Below, one piece after another: positions 34,058 to 47,543 of a stretch of DNA of 64,000 nucleotides. A program made the position numbers and the translations under genes. Under the pieces are notes generated by a model. The model did no database searches, was not told the origin of the DNA, and saw nothing but the letters and a program-made list of their open reading frames with translations. The stretch's first letter is position 1. The number at the start of each line of letters is the position of its first letter. The stretch is from Fulvia fulva (Eukaryota; Ascomycota; Dothideomycetes; Mycosphaerellales; Mycosphaerellaceae), in assembly GCF_020509005.1 (NCBI RefSeq), contig NC_063017.1:4774001-4838000 (forward strand), read 5' to 3'.

Positions 34058-37000
34058 AGAGAGGAAAGAAGTTAAGGATCAATATAGTATAGCTAGACCT
34101 ATACGACGAGACGGGTAAGGACTACGCTTATAAACCGTTCGTTACGAATATAAATATCGGCTTAAAGAAATTCTCTTCTTCTAATCTTACTTTTATAGAT
34201 ACTAGCGTACTAGGCGAGTCTTTTATAGACTATAAACTCGCGACCTCTCTTAACCTCGAACCCTAGGAACCAAAGTACCCTCGTACCCTTAAACTCTTTA
34301 ACGGTACGGAGACTACTACTAGTAAGATTACTTATGTTATATATACGTCAATTACTCTCGGAGGTAAGCGTATGTCGATTACTAGCTTCCTTACGTCCCT
34401 ACTATATTAGAAGTTTATCCTCGGCCTCCCCTAGTTTAGACGATACTAACCTATTATCGACTAGACTTCCCTTACTATTAGCTTCCCTCTAGAAGCTCCT
34501 CCGGCACCTCCGCCTTCTCCGCCGCCTTAGCGCGGTCCTAAGTATACTAAGATCTTCTAGGTAAACGCCGCTACCTTTACTACTACTACTAAGTAGCCTA
34601 AAGCTTAAGTCTTCGCCGCCTCTCTCCGCGATATCGACATCGCCCTCGAGAAGCTCGATAAGAAGCGTATACCTACCGACCCTACTACGAAGGTTCCTCC
34701 TTAGGCATACTACATCCTCTACGTATTCGATACTAAAGCCGTAGACAAGCTACCTCCTTATCGCCCTTACGACTATAAGATTAAGCTAGAAGAAGGTATA
34801 GAGATACCGTTCGGACCGCTATATTCTATGTCCCGAGAAGAGCTTATCGTCCTTAAGAGATACCTCGAAGAGAACCTAAAGAAGGGGTTTATTCGAGCGA
34901 GCCGTTCTAGCGCTAGTAGTCCCGTTATGTTCGTTAAGAAGCCCGGCGGTAGCCTACGCTTCTACGTAGACTACCGAGGCTTAAACGCTATTATAAAGAA
35001 GAACCGCTACCTAATACCGTTGATTTAGGAGACGCTCGAGCGCCTCTCTAAGGCTAAGTACTTTACTAAGCTCGATGTCATCGCTACGTTTAATAAGTTA
35101 TAAATAGTAGAAGGACACGAGTATCTTATAGCCTTCCGTACTCGCTACGGGCTATTCGAGTCGCTCGTTATACCCTTCGGCGTTTATAACGGGCCTAGTA
35201 CCTTCTAGAACTTTATTAACGACATCCTTTAGGAGTTCCTCGATCAGTTCTATACTACCTATATCGACGACATCCTAGTCTATAGCGAGACTAAGGAGGA
35301 GCACCGCGAGCACGTCTATAAGGTCCTTTAGAAGCTCGTAGACGCCGGCTTATAGCTCGATATCGATAAGTACGAGTTTAAGAAGACCGAAGTCAAGTTC
35401 CTTAGTTTAATTATTACCGTAGACGGCATTAAGATAGACTAAGAGAAGGTCGACGCTATCGTCGAATAGGATACTCCTACGAACGTTAAGGAGGTCTATA
35501 GTTTCCTAGGCTTTACTAACTTCTACCGCCGCTTTATCTACGTATTCTCGGGCGTAGTACGCCCTTTAACGAAGCTTACGCGTAAGGGTAAGAAGTTTAC
35601 CTAGACCGACGAATATTAGGAGGCTTTTGACTTGCTTAAAGCGAAGTTTATTAAGAACCCGCTTCTATAGCACTTCGATTTCGAACTAGAGACCCGTATA
35701 GAGACTAACGTATCCGACGGCGTAGTAGGCGGTATCCTACTATAACGCCGCTCGCCTAAATCTCCCTAGTTACCTATCGCTTTCCTCTCTTAGAAGATGA
35801 CCGCTACGGAGTATAACTACGAGATCTACGATAAGGAGCTTCTCGCTATCGTTAAAGCTTTTAAAGAGTAGCGCCCCGAGCTCGAAGGCTCTACTATACC
35901 CGTCTAAGTAAGCTCCGACTATAAAAACCTCGTCTACTTTATAAAGAGCAAGCTACTTAATCGTCGCTAGGCCCGCTAGAGCGAGTTCCTCTCCCGGTTT
36001 AACTTTATAATCTCGTATACGCCCGGTAAGGCTAACTCGATAGCCGACGCCCTTACCCGCCGCCCTAGTAACTCTCTAGTTAATCGAAGAGGGGGCTAGC
36101 AAATCGTAGAGCAATAAGTTATTAAAGAGTATAACCTCTCTTCCGAGCTTTAAGAGTACCTATCGAATAACTAGCCTACGCTCGCCGCTTCCTTTACTAC
36201 TCTCGTACTTACTCCTACCTACCTTAACGAGAGTGATAATAAATCCGAGCCTAAGGAATACGCCTCGGACGCTAGGGACTTGAACGACGATAAAGAGGGC
36301 TTAATAACGACCGACGGCTTATCTAAATTAGACTTTGAGGGGTTTAATAATAAGGAGTAACCTAAAGGCATTATAGCACGAGTACGAATAGCGTACGATA
36401 CCGACCTAGTCGCCTAAGAGTTAGTTCAGGCCCTTAAATCTAGCGCGAGGACATTCCCGAGCTTCTCGCTATCTAAGTACGAGCTCTAGGAAGGTATCGT
36501 CTACTTCCGTAAGAAGCTTTACGTACCGTAGCCCAAAGACTCTAATATCCGAGCTAAGATTCTTCAAATCGTCTACGACTCCGCCTCTATAGGTTACCTA
36601 GGCGTAGCTAAGACCTATAAGCTCCTCGCTAGGTATTACTAGTAGCCGTATTCCTAGAAGGACGTCCGCCGCTACGTACTAAACTACGCTACTTACCGAA
36701 GAGCTAAAGCTAACCGCTACCGCCTCTACGGTCTCTTATACCCTCTCCCGGCTCCTAATCGTCCGTAGAAGCATATTACTATAGACTTTATTACCGATCT
36801 TCCTTACGGTAAGACCTTTAGCGGCGTAAAGGCAAAGGCCCTTCTAGTAATCGTAGACTATTACTCTAAGGACCGGTATATAATCCCGTACTAGAGTATA
36901 ACCGTAAAGGAGACTACTCGCTTATTCTACGAATTCGTCTAGCGCTTTTAAGGCCTCCCGGATAGTATCACCTCTAATAGAGGCTCCTAGTTTATCTCGT

Positions 37001-38044
37001 ACTTCTAGAAGCGTCTATATACTATCCTAGGCATTAAGTATAACCTCTCGACTAGTTTTTAGCTATAGACCGACGGCTAGACCGAGATTACGAACGCTAT
37101 CCTCGAGTAGGTCCTTTGTTACTTCGTCGACTACTACTAGAAGGATTAGCCTTAGTATATCCCTACGGTAGAGTTCGCTACTCGTAACTAGGACTCGGAG
37201 ACTACTAGCTACTCTCCCTTCTATACTACGAGAGGTTACTACCCTCGTATAGGTATAGAACTAGAAGAGCCTCTCCCGCCTACCGTAGACGTAAACGAGT
37301 AAGTAGTAGACGAGTTCGCTACTATACTCTTATAGATCTATAAAGAAGTCTACGACGAGATAGTATACGTATAAGCAATCTACGAGGATTAAGCTAATCG
37401 TCGTCGCTAGCTAGCTCCCGACTACTAAGTAGGCGATATAGTCAACCTTAACTCTAAGAACATTAAGACGGACCGCCCCTCTAAGAAGCTAAGCTAGAAG
37501 AACCTAGGTCCTTTTAAGATTACCGAGCGTATTAGTTTATACGCCTACCGTCTAGCTATTTCTACGAATATAAAAATCTACGACGTCTTCTATCCCGTAC
37601 GCCTTCGGCCGTCGGCTAAGGACCTATTTCCGAACTAAAACTAAGATATACTAGGTCCTCCCGATAAAGTAGAAGTCGACGAGCCGGTTAACCTACCTTC
37701 TAACGACTATACCGTCCGTAAGATCCGGGGAATCCGCGTAGAGCCTAACGAAGTTAAAGGGCTACCGCCGATTAAGTATAAAGTCGAATAGTAAGGTTGC
37801 CCTAAGTAGGATACCTTATAGGAACCTATCCAATATATCATCTTTAATCGTTAAGCAATCGAAGAATACTACGCCCGCGGAGACGGCCTAGAGGTTAATA
37901 TCGGTAGGCTTTTCGAATCTAAGCTCTTCGACGGGGCTTACTACTAGTATATCGACTATAATATTAGGCCTAGGCCTAGTACTAAAGCTAAATATCCTCG
38001 ATATATAGAACTACTACGGCTTCGTAGGAACTTAGCTTTATTCG
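34054..38044 (+). pseudogene. G2 copy 2 pol
   Basis: Same domain series and stops as copy 1; RT fingers at 34828-35028 and YIDD near 35263. The integrase core has the same Asp-to-Asn change. Nearly base-identical to copy 1. Confidence 0.87.
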
Positions 38045-38054
38045 GGGGGGCTAC

Positions 38055-38573
38055 TGTCATAGTCTCTCTATAGAGTATATAGAAGGTAGGGACAGAAGAG
38101 CCTTAGAGTACTTAGAAGTCGTTAAGAAGTGAAAGTCTAGCTTAGTATATAAGCGCTAAGAATTATATACCCCGTAATATTTACTACGGGACCTAGCTCT
38201 CTAAATTTACTACTCTACTAACCCTTAATAGATTTACTTCGGCTCGTAACTATATAACTTACGGCACTCCCGCGAGTACCCGCGACTACGCTAGACCCTA
38301 GAAGAAGCACGTGGAAGACTCGGAACGTAGGGCAGGTTAGAATAAGGTTTTAAGTAAAGCTACTAAGCGCGGCTTCGTACGGGTTAGCCCTATTAATACG
38401 GGGATACGTACTCGCGAGGGTCGCGTATAAGTATCTAGCCTTCCCTAGGCCTGTCTTACTTTCTTCGTCTTTCGTTTTATATAGCAATTATACTATACCC
38501 TTTATATCTACACTTCGTACCTATATTCTCGCTTTTACTCTTATATCTTATAGGCTAGGCTCTCGCCCTAACA
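38055..38573 (+). repeat. G2 LTR 2, shared by copies 2 and 3
   Basis: 519 bp with the same ends as LTR 1; slightly less RIP-mutated. Confidence 0.9.
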
Positions 38574-38580
38574 TTACGAA

Positions 38581-41500
38581 AGACTAATAAACCGTCAACT
38601 ACTCGAGTTATCCTTATAGGTGACCACGCTACCGATAGAGGTGTTAACCTCGATAACTAAGACACTCTATTCTACTTTAGTAAGTAGGCTAATATCCTCT
38701 TCTCGAACGCCGCTACCTTCGGTACCTAGGTAAACGCTAACCCCGATACCGCCTACGCTCTTATTAACCGTACCGTCTCCTCTTTCCGCGAGACCGCCTA
38801 GTAGGTCGAGTAAGTAAATAGATAGATAGATATTTCATTAAGCTGTTATAGTGCCCTTTGGCCTATATAGCTATACTATCTTGTTTTTGTATATATAGAG
38901 GGGAAACCGTGTTAGTAAAAACCCCTCCTCCTTCCCGCCTGTCTTTTCCTCCTAGTTGTTGTCTTAATTTTCCCTTGTTAGGGGTACGCTAGTGTTATAG
39001 GCCTGCCCTAATAACTACCCTATCTGCCACCCCCTAGCTTCCGCCTCTTGTCTATCTACTCCTCCGTCTCGCTAGCGAGGCTAAACTACTAGAGGTATCC
39101 CTACTATAGTATCTACCGAGAGATTCGGCGAATGTTACCTTTGTCCCTAATGATTGACTTGTAGTCTCTCCTTCCCGCTTAGTGCCTCCAATTTCCCCTG
39201 CCTCTCGCCTACTACGGGCATCGTAGTAGTATATGTTCTAGGTTTTACGATAGGTAGCCACACTAGTAGGCTAGGCTATAGATGTCTAGTACGCGTCTTC
39301 TAAACAGGTAGGCCCTTAACCTAATATGTTCGGACCTGATTTGGGTCGCTATGCTTGCCTCGGCCCTTGTCAGGTCCCTATATAGCTAGTAATTGTGTCT
39401 CTAGAAGGCTCGGAGCGCTATCGGGCCTATTGTCTTAGGGGGCTTCTTTTTCTAGTCCTGCTCCTATAGGTAGCTCGCTATCTATTCCGCTAGGCTTTAG
39501 GTCTTAGCCTTGCTCCCGCCGGCCTAGCGAGTCCTACGCTCCTCCTCTTTTCGTGCTAGCCATTCGGTGCTTGTCTATATAGCCGTAAAGGTAGTAAGGT
39601 CATCCTCTTTTTAGCTTGTCCTATGTCCGGCCCCTCTCCGGTAGTGGCTTTCTATCTTATTCTTTGCCTCCTAGATCGTAGTTTGTACTAGGTAACCTGT
39701 CGTCCTTACCGCGTATTAAATTCTCATTCCCCGGATGTACTAGCCGATTAGTAGTGTTCCTGTCTCTATTTCTACCGTGCTTGTTAACGTTGTCTTATAT
39801 ACGCCTAGTACCCTACGTAGGTTGCCTACGCCTCCTATTCCCCAAATCTGTGCCCCGTATAGTATAGCTAGTCTAACGATCGCCTTATATATTACTCTTG
39901 CCTTGTCGAATGTTGCTCCCTATATAGATATCGTAAGTCTCTTTTTCGAGGCTTCGTTAACTTGTACTCGACTCTAGGCTTTCTTAACCTATATATTCCA
40001 GCTTAGCTTCGGGTCGAGCTAGATCCCTAGTACTCGTAGCTCCGCTAATAGCTTTGTCTCGTAGCCTTAGATTCTTACCGCCGCCTTTATATTATAGTAT
40101 GTTCTCGCTTTACTGAAGTGTATAAGTTGGTACTTTTAGGGGCGAACTGGGCACTATACTTCTTTGCCTACTCCTCGCATTCCTTATACCTATCTTCGAG
40201 GAGGCGACAGTTCTCTTCTGTCGAGTCTGACTAGGCTAGGATGTTTGTGTCGTCCACAAACCCCGATACTAAGGTTTGCGGAGAGGTGAGTAGGGGGATT
40301 AGATCAGACATAAATATTAGAAATAGGATAGGGGAGAGAGTAGATCCCTAAGGTATTCTAGTCTCTACCTTTACCGGGTCGGACGTATACCTTCCTAGGA
40401 CTAGGTATGTCGTCCGTTCCTAGAGAAAGGAGTAGACGAACGTCGTTACCTACTAGGGGATGCCTTTCTACTATAGGATATGTATTAGCCTTTAGTGTGA
40501 GACGTTGTCGAAGGCTCCTACGATGTCGAGGGTAAGGAAGGAATCGTATTTAGCAAGCTAGCTACGAGATAAGGTGACAAGTCTTAACCGCGCTTTCCTA
40601 CTTATCTAGTACTACCGTATAGCCTCGTTTCGAGAGGTTAGCCCGGAGCAAAAGCTTCCCTCTACGCCCTCCCTCCCTATTTGCTCCTTAAGCCAATATC
40701 TACCTCTATAGGCCTAAGCCCTTTAGTGCTCTCTATTGACCGACATACGTATCCGTCCTCTCGGGCTATATAGACAGTGTTAGCCGTCGCTACTAGTATA
40801 CACCACGCCCTAGGTTTTAACGCCCTTCGCGTTACCGTAGCCTATCTCTAGAAAGCGGCCGTCTATACCTCGTAGGTTTGCTCGGGGCATACACTACGCC
40901 GGGTAGCGTACTCCTTACGTTTCTACCTACTAACCAATATAAAGTTCCTTATTACCCTGCCCTCGATCCTCCCCGATTATAGAACTAATCTACTTGTATT
41001 GTACGTCTTTTCCCCGTCCTAATAGCCGTCTTTTCCTTGCTTAGGCTATCGTCTTTTGCTCGTCGCAATCTACTATATTAGACTAGGTACGTTATATAAC
41101 GGGATAGGTAGTGCCTTAGGCAAAACCCTCGTTCCTATACCGGGTGTTTAATAGGCCCTTATAGGCTTCGTCACGTATCTACCTACCTACCGTATTGCCC
41201 GCTAGTAAATACTAGATTGTTTCGTAGTCCGCTCGACGCCGTTATATAGTCCGCTCAGTTATTGTTCTATAGTCCGCTCGTCTAATGTTCGTCGCTTAGC
41301 CCGCTCGGTTTACGGTCTCCGGAGGTGAAAATTCTATACTTATACTAGAGGTGTCCTATCGAGCGTATAGGCTACGGTTCCGCGCCCTTCTTATACGTAG
41401 AAAGAAGAGGGACTCGCTCCCGACACGAGTACACGCTTGTCGGATAGTTTTCATACCCGTTTTGCTAGTAGTCCTCTATTCGCCGCGGCTTCGCCTACGT

Positions 41501-42631
41501 TACGCGCCCGTCGCGCCTACGACGCTCTAGCGTAAGAATACTTGGCTCTCTCGTAGCTAGACGAGAGGTTCGTAGCCGACACTACGTATAGGTGATTCTC
41601 GTCGTCGACCCGAGTAAGTAAATAACTAAGTAATATACCTTTAAGGTATTATAAACACCTTCTAGAACCTCGTACCGTACGCCGACGATAACTACCGCTA
41701 GTACTTCTCTAAGAAGGTTAACGACCTAGACGAGTTCGACGGTAATAAGAGCAAGTTCGAGGCATTTAAGACATAGCTTACTATTAAGCTATTAGCTAAT
41801 ACCGACTACTTTCCGTAGGAGAAGGACAAGGTTACGTACGTCTTCTCCCTTCTTCGGGGAGACGCCGCGGCTTAGGTATAATACTATATCGATAACGCTA
41901 CGTAGACTATCGGCTACCCGGACGTCCTTACCTTAATATAGGACCTCCGTACTACCTTTAGTGATCTAGACCGTAGAGCTACCGCCTAGAACGCTATCTA
42001 TAACCTCCTCTAGAAGAAAAAGAGCTTCGCCGAGTACCTCGCGGCCTTTAACCGCGATATCGGGTTTACCGGCTATAACGAAGAGACTAAGAAGAGCACT
42101 CTCCGCCGTAGCTTATTAGTAGAGCTTCTTCGAGCCCTCGAGGACAAGGACGTCGGTACTATAAGCTTCCGTAAGCTCGTCGAGACCTACTAGCGCCTCG
42201 ACTCTAATATAAAATATACCGCCTCTCTCCTCGCTTCCCGTTCTTAAGGTCGTTAGCCTCGTAGTCCCGGAAGCCACTTCGCTACTCTACTAGGCGCCGC
42301 CGCTCCTACGGCTCTCCCTCCCGTCTCTATAGGTAACGCTATAGATCTTAGCGCTAGTACCGCCGTCCCTCGAGTCTAGGGCCTCGTTAACGGTAAGCTT
42401 ACTCCCGAAGAGAAGCTTCGCCGTCGCTAGGCCGGACTCTATACCTACTACGGCGGTCTAGGCTATATCGTAGTTACCTATCCGTAGCTCGCTACCCGTA
42501 ACGCCCGTAACCCGGTTCGCGGCGCTATCGGCGCTATCGAGCCTACTCCTACTACTCCCGCTAAGTAGGAAAAAGCCTAGGTCTTCCTTATCGACGCGAT
42601 AAAGACTAAGAATAACGTTTACCAAAAGTAA
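38581..42631 (+). pseudogene. G2 copy 3 gag (split by chimera at 38821-41610)
   Basis: Parts 38581-38820 and 41611-42631, equivalent to copies 1 and 2. Confidence 0.75.
38821..41610 (-). mobile_element. Chimeric LINE A/R1078 insertion in G2 copy 3
   Basis: Third inherited copy; TSD at 38807-38820 and 41611-41624, R1078 at 40533-41610. Confidence 0.9.
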
Positions 42632-45600
42632 AGAGAGGAAAGAAGTTAAGGATCAATATAGTATAGCTAGACCTATACGACGAGACGGGTAAGGACTACG
42701 CTTATAAACCGTTCGTTACGAATATAAATATCGGCTTAAAGAAATTCTCTTCTTCTAATCTTACTTTTATAGATACTAGCGTACTAGGCGAGTCTTTTAT
42801 AGACTATAAACTCGCGACCTCTCTTAACCTCGAACCCTAGGAACCAAAGTACCCTCGTACCCTTAAACTCTTTAACGGTACGGAGACTACTACTAGTAAG
42901 ATTACTTATGTTATATATACGTCAATTACTCTCGGAGGTAAGCGTATGTCGATTACTAGCTTCCTTACGTCCCTACTATATTAGAAGTTTATCCTCGGCC
43001 TCCCCTAGTTTAGACGATACTAACCTATTATCGACTAGACTTCCCTTACTATTAGCTTCCCTCTAGAAGCTCCTCCGGCACCTCCGCCTTCTCCGCCGCC
43101 TTAGCGCGGTCCTAAGTATACTAAGATCTTCTAGGTAAACGCCGCTACCTTTACTACTACTACTAAGTAGCCTAAAGCTTAAGTCTTCGCCGCCTCTCTC
43201 CGCGATATCGACATCGCCCTCGAGAAGCTCGATAAGAAGCGTATACCTACCGACCCTACTACGAAGGTTCCTCCTTAGGCATACTACATCCTCTACGTAT
43301 TCGATACTAAAGCCGTAGACAAGCTACCTCCTTATCGCCCTTACGACTATAAGATTAAGCTAGAAGAAGGTATAGAGATACCGTTCGGACCGCTATATTC
43401 TATGTCCCGAGAAGAGCTTATCGTCCTTAAGAGATACCTCGAAGAGAACCTAAAGAAGGGGTTTATTCGAGCGAGCCGTTCTAGCGCTAGTAGTCCCGTT
43501 ATGTTCGTTAAGAAGCCCGGCGGTAGCCTACGCTTCTACGTAGACTACCGAGGCTTAAACGCTATTATAAAGAAGAACCGCTACCTAATACCGTTGATTT
43601 AGGAGACGCTCGAGCGCCTCTCTAAGGCTAAGTACTTTACTAAGCTCGATGTCATCGCTACGTTTAATAAGTTATAAATAGTAGAAGGACACGAGTATCT
43701 TATAGCCTTCCGTACTCGCTACGGGCTATTCGAGTCGCTCGTTATACCCTTCGGCGTTTATAACGGGCCTAGTACCTTCTAGAACTTTATTAACGACATC
43801 CTTTAGGAGTTCCTCGATCAGTTCTATACTACCTATATCGACGACATCCTAGTCTATAGCGAGACTAAGGAGGAGCACCGCGAGCACGTCTATAAGGTCC
43901 TTTAGAAGCTCGTAGACGCCGGCTTATAGCTCGATATCGACAAGTACGAGTTTAAGAAGACCGAAGTCAAGTTCCTTAGTTTAATTATTACCGTAGACGG
44001 CATTAAGATAGACTAAGAGAAGGTCGACGCTATCGTCGAATAGGATACTCCTACGAACGTTAAGGAGGTCTATAGTTTCCTAGGCTTTACTAACTTCTAC
44101 CGCCGCTTTATCTACGTATTCTCGGGCGTAGTACGCCCTTTAACGAAGCTTACGCGTAAGGGTAAGAAGTTTACCTAGACCGACGAATATTAGGAGGCTT
44201 TTGACTTGCTTAAAGCGAAGTTTATTAAGAACCCGCTTCTATAGCACTTCGATTTCGAACTAGAGACCCGTATAGAGACTAACGTATCCGACGGCGTAGT
44301 AGGCGGTATCCTACTATAACGCCGCTCGCCTAAATCTCCCTAGTTACCTATCGCTTTCCTCTCTTAGAAGATGACCGCTACGGAGTATAACTACGAGATC
44401 TACGATAAGGAGCTTCTCGCTATCGTTAAAGCTTTTAAAGAGTAGCGCCCCGAGCTCGAAGGCTCTACTATACCCGTCTAAGTAAGCTCCGACTATAAAA
44501 ACCTCGTCTACTTTATAAAGAGCAAGCTACTTAATCGTCGCTAGGCCCGCTAGAGCGAGTTCCTCTCCCGGTTTAACTTTATAATCTCGTATACGCCCGG
44601 TAAGGCTAACTCGATAGCCGACGCCCTTACCCGCCGCCCTAGTAACTCTCTAGTTAATCGAAGAGGGGGCTAGCAAATCGTAGAGCAATAAGTTATTAAA
44701 GAGTATAACCTCTCTTCCGAGCTTTAAGAGTACCTATCGAATAACTAGCCTACGCTCGCCGCTTCCTTTACTACTCTCGTACTTACTCCTACCTACCTTA
44801 ACGAGAGTGATAATAAATCCGAGCCTAAGGAATACGCCTCGGACGCTAGGGACTTGAACGACGATAAAGAGGGCTTAATAACGACCGACGGCTTATCTAA
44901 ATTAGACTTTGAGGGGTTTAATAATAAGGAGTAACCTAAAGGCATTATAGCACGAGTACGAATAGCGTACGATACCGACCTAGTCGCCTAAGAGTTAGTT
45001 CAGGCCCTTAAATCTAGCGCGAGGACATTCCCGAGCTTCTCGCTATCTAAGTACGAGCTCTAGGAAGGTATCGTCTACTTCCGTAAGAAGCTTTACGTAC
45101 CGTAGCCCAAAGACTCTAATATCCGAGCTAAGATTCTTCAAATCGTCTACGACTCCGCCTCTAGGGGTTACCTAGGCGTAGCTAAGACCTATAAGCTCCT
45201 CGCTAGGTATTACTAGTAGCCGTATTCCTAGAAGGACGTCCGCCGCTACGTACTAAACTACGCTACTTACCGAAGAGCTAAAGCTAACCGCTACCGCCTC
45301 TACGGTCTCTTATACCCTCTCCCGGCTCCTAATCGTCCGTAGAAGCATATTACTATAGACTTTATTACCGATCTTCCTTACGGTAAGACCTTTAGCGGCG
45401 TAAAGGCAAAGGCCCTTCTAGTAATCGTAGACTATTACTCTAAGGACCGGTATATAATCCCGTACTAGAGTATAACCGTAAAGGAGACTACTCGCTTATT
45501 CTACGAATTCGTCTAGCGCTTTTAAGGCCTCCCGGATAGTATCACCTCTAATAGAGGCTCCTAGTTTATCTCGTACTTCTAGAAGCGTCTATATACTATC

Positions 45601-46618
45601 CTAGGCATTAAGTATAACCTCTCGACTAGTTTTTAGCTATAGACCGACGGCTAGACCGAGATTACGAACGCTATCCTCGAGTAGGTCCTTTGTTACTTCG
45701 TCGACTACTACTAGAAGGATTAGCCTTAGTATATCCCTACGGTAGAGTTCGCTACTCGTAACTAGGACTCGGAGACTACTAGCTACTCTCCCTTCTATAC
45801 TACGAGAGGTTACTACCCTCGTATAGGTATAGAACTAGAAGAGCCTCTCCCGCCTACCGTAGACGTAAACGAGTAAGTAGTAGACGAGTTCGCTACTATA
45901 CTCTTATAGATCTATAAAGAAGTCTACGACGAGATAGTATACGTATAAGCAATCTACGAGGATTTAGCTAATCGTCGTCGCTAGCTAGCTCCCGACTACT
46001 AAGTAGGCGATATAGTCAACCTTAACTCTAAGAACATTAAGACGGACCGCCCCTCTAAGAAGCTAAGCTAGAAGAACCTAGGTCCTTTTAAGATTACCGA
46101 GCGTATTAGTTTATACGCCTACCGTCTAGCTATTTCTACGAATATAAAAATCTACGACGTCTTCTATCCCGTACGCCTTCGGCCGTCGGCTAAGGACCTA
46201 TTTCCGAACCAAAACTAAGATATACTAGGTCCTCCCGATAAAGTAGAAGTCGACGAGCCGGTTAACCTACCTTCTAACGACTATACCGTCCGTAAGATCC
46301 GGGGAATCCGCGTAGAGCCTAACGAAGTTAAAGGGCTACCGCCGATTAAGTATAAAGTCGAATAGTAAGGTTGCCCTAAGTAGGATACCTTATAGGAACC
46401 TATCCAATATATTATCTTTAATCGTTAAGCAATCGAAGAATACTACGCCCGCGGAGACGGCCTAGAGGTTAATATCGGTAGGCTTTTCGAATCTAAGCTC
46501 TTCGACGGGGCTTACTACTAGTATATCGACTATAATATTAGGCCTAGGCCTAGTACTAAAGCTAAATATCCTCGATATATAGAACTACTACGGCTTCGTA
46601 GGAACTTAGCTTTATTCG
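42628..46618 (+). pseudogene. G2 copy 3 pol
   Basis: Same domain series, RT fingers at 43402-43602 and shared stops. It ends at the polypurine tract before the LTR at 46629. Confidence 0.87.
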
Positions 46619-46628
46619 GGGGGGCTAC

Positions 46629-47147
46629 TGTCATAGTCTCTCTATAGAGTATATAGAAGGTAGGGACAGAAGAGCCTTAGAGTACTTAGAAGTCGTTAAG
46701 AAGTGAAAGTCTAGCTTAGTATATAAGCGCTAAGAATTATATACCCCGTAATATTTACTACGGGACCTAGCTCTCTAAATTTACTACTCTACTAACCCTT
46801 AATAGATTTACTTCGGCTCGTAACTATATAACTTACGGCACTCCCGCGAGTACCCGCGACTACGCTAGACCCTAGAAGAAGCACGTAGAAGACTCGGAAC
46901 GTAGGGTAGGTTAGAATAAGGTTTTGAGCAAAGCTACTAAGCGCGGCTTCGTACGGGTTAGCCCTATTAATACGGGGATACGTACTCGCGAGGGTCGCGT
47001 ATAAGTATCTAGCCTTCCCTAGGCCTCTCTTACTTTCTTCGTCTTTCGTTTTATATAGCAATTATACTATACCCTTTATATCTATACTTCGTACCTATAT
47101 TCTCGCTTTTACTCTTATATCTTATAGGCTAGGCTCTCGCCCTAACA
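46629..47147 (+). repeat. G2 LTR 3, terminal LTR of the array
   Basis: Complete 519-bp LTR ending CCCTAACA at 47147, directly followed by about 52 bases of inverted LTR. Confidence 0.9.
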
Positions 47148-47204
47148 CTAAGGCTCTTCTGTCCCTACCTTCTATATACTCTATAGGGAGACTATAATAT
47201 AGCG
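47148..47204 (-). repeat. Inverted G2 LTR end fragment and right TSD copy
   Basis: 47148-47199 is the reverse complement of the first about 52 bases of the G2 LTR (ends ACTATAATA, original ACTATGACA or similar). It is followed by TAGCG at 47200-47204, matching TAGCG at 21150-21154. Together with 21155-21430 it forms the outer ends of a minus-oriented G2 insertion in G3. Confidence 0.8.
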
Positions 47205-47382
47205 AGCCTCGCTATCCTTAGGGTCGTACTATATTAGGTGCTACTTAGCCTATAGTAGTCTCTTATACCGAGTCGCGCGTTTTTTGTCGTACGCCGTAAT
47301 CTCTTATTACGGTTATTATTAATAATCTACGCTCTTATAGATCCCGTCGTAGCTCTTCTACGGATATAGAGACCTAGCTAAG
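47205..47382 (-). mobile_element. G3 5' leader
   Basis: Sequence between the G2 insertion and the G3 5' LTR; by position it should hold the primer-binding site and gag leader. It abuts the LTR as CTTAGCTAGG on the minus strand; I could not assign a tRNA primer. Confidence 0.55.
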
Positions 47383-47543
47383 TACAACGGTTTATAGTCG
47401 TATTGATATAAAGTAGCTAGAAACGTAGGAAAGAGGAGCGCGAGGTACGCCGAGGCTATATATAAGCCGAGGTACTACGCTAGTACGCGCGGTTACGTGA
47501 CCTACGTACTAGCTAGACATTCGCTAGGCCTAGGGCCGTAATA
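47383..47543 (-). repeat. Gypsy G3 5' LTR, 161 bp
   Basis: Same length and orientation as 16474-16634. The Copia C2 integrase reading resumes immediately beyond it (flank GCGGG). The CTCGCGCTCCTCTTTC block is at 47429-47444. Confidence 0.85.

Larger units (their letters stand above)
30007..38580 (+). mobile_element. Gypsy G2 array, copy 2 (8574 bp)
   Basis: Exact-length repeat of 21433-30006 with a small number of differences, mostly C/T or G/A. Its LTR at 38055-38573 keeps several C/G bases mutated in the first LTR (for example GGGCAGG near 38331 against GGGTAGG). Confidence 0.92.
38581..47147 (+). mobile_element. Gypsy G2 array, copy 3
   Basis: Third unit, in step with the others up to the end of its LTR at 47147, where sequence changes abruptly to an inverted LTR fragment. 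It has a few private differences, such as CTAGGGG against CTATAGG near 45163 and GATTTAGC against GATTAAGC near 45961. Confidence 0.92.
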
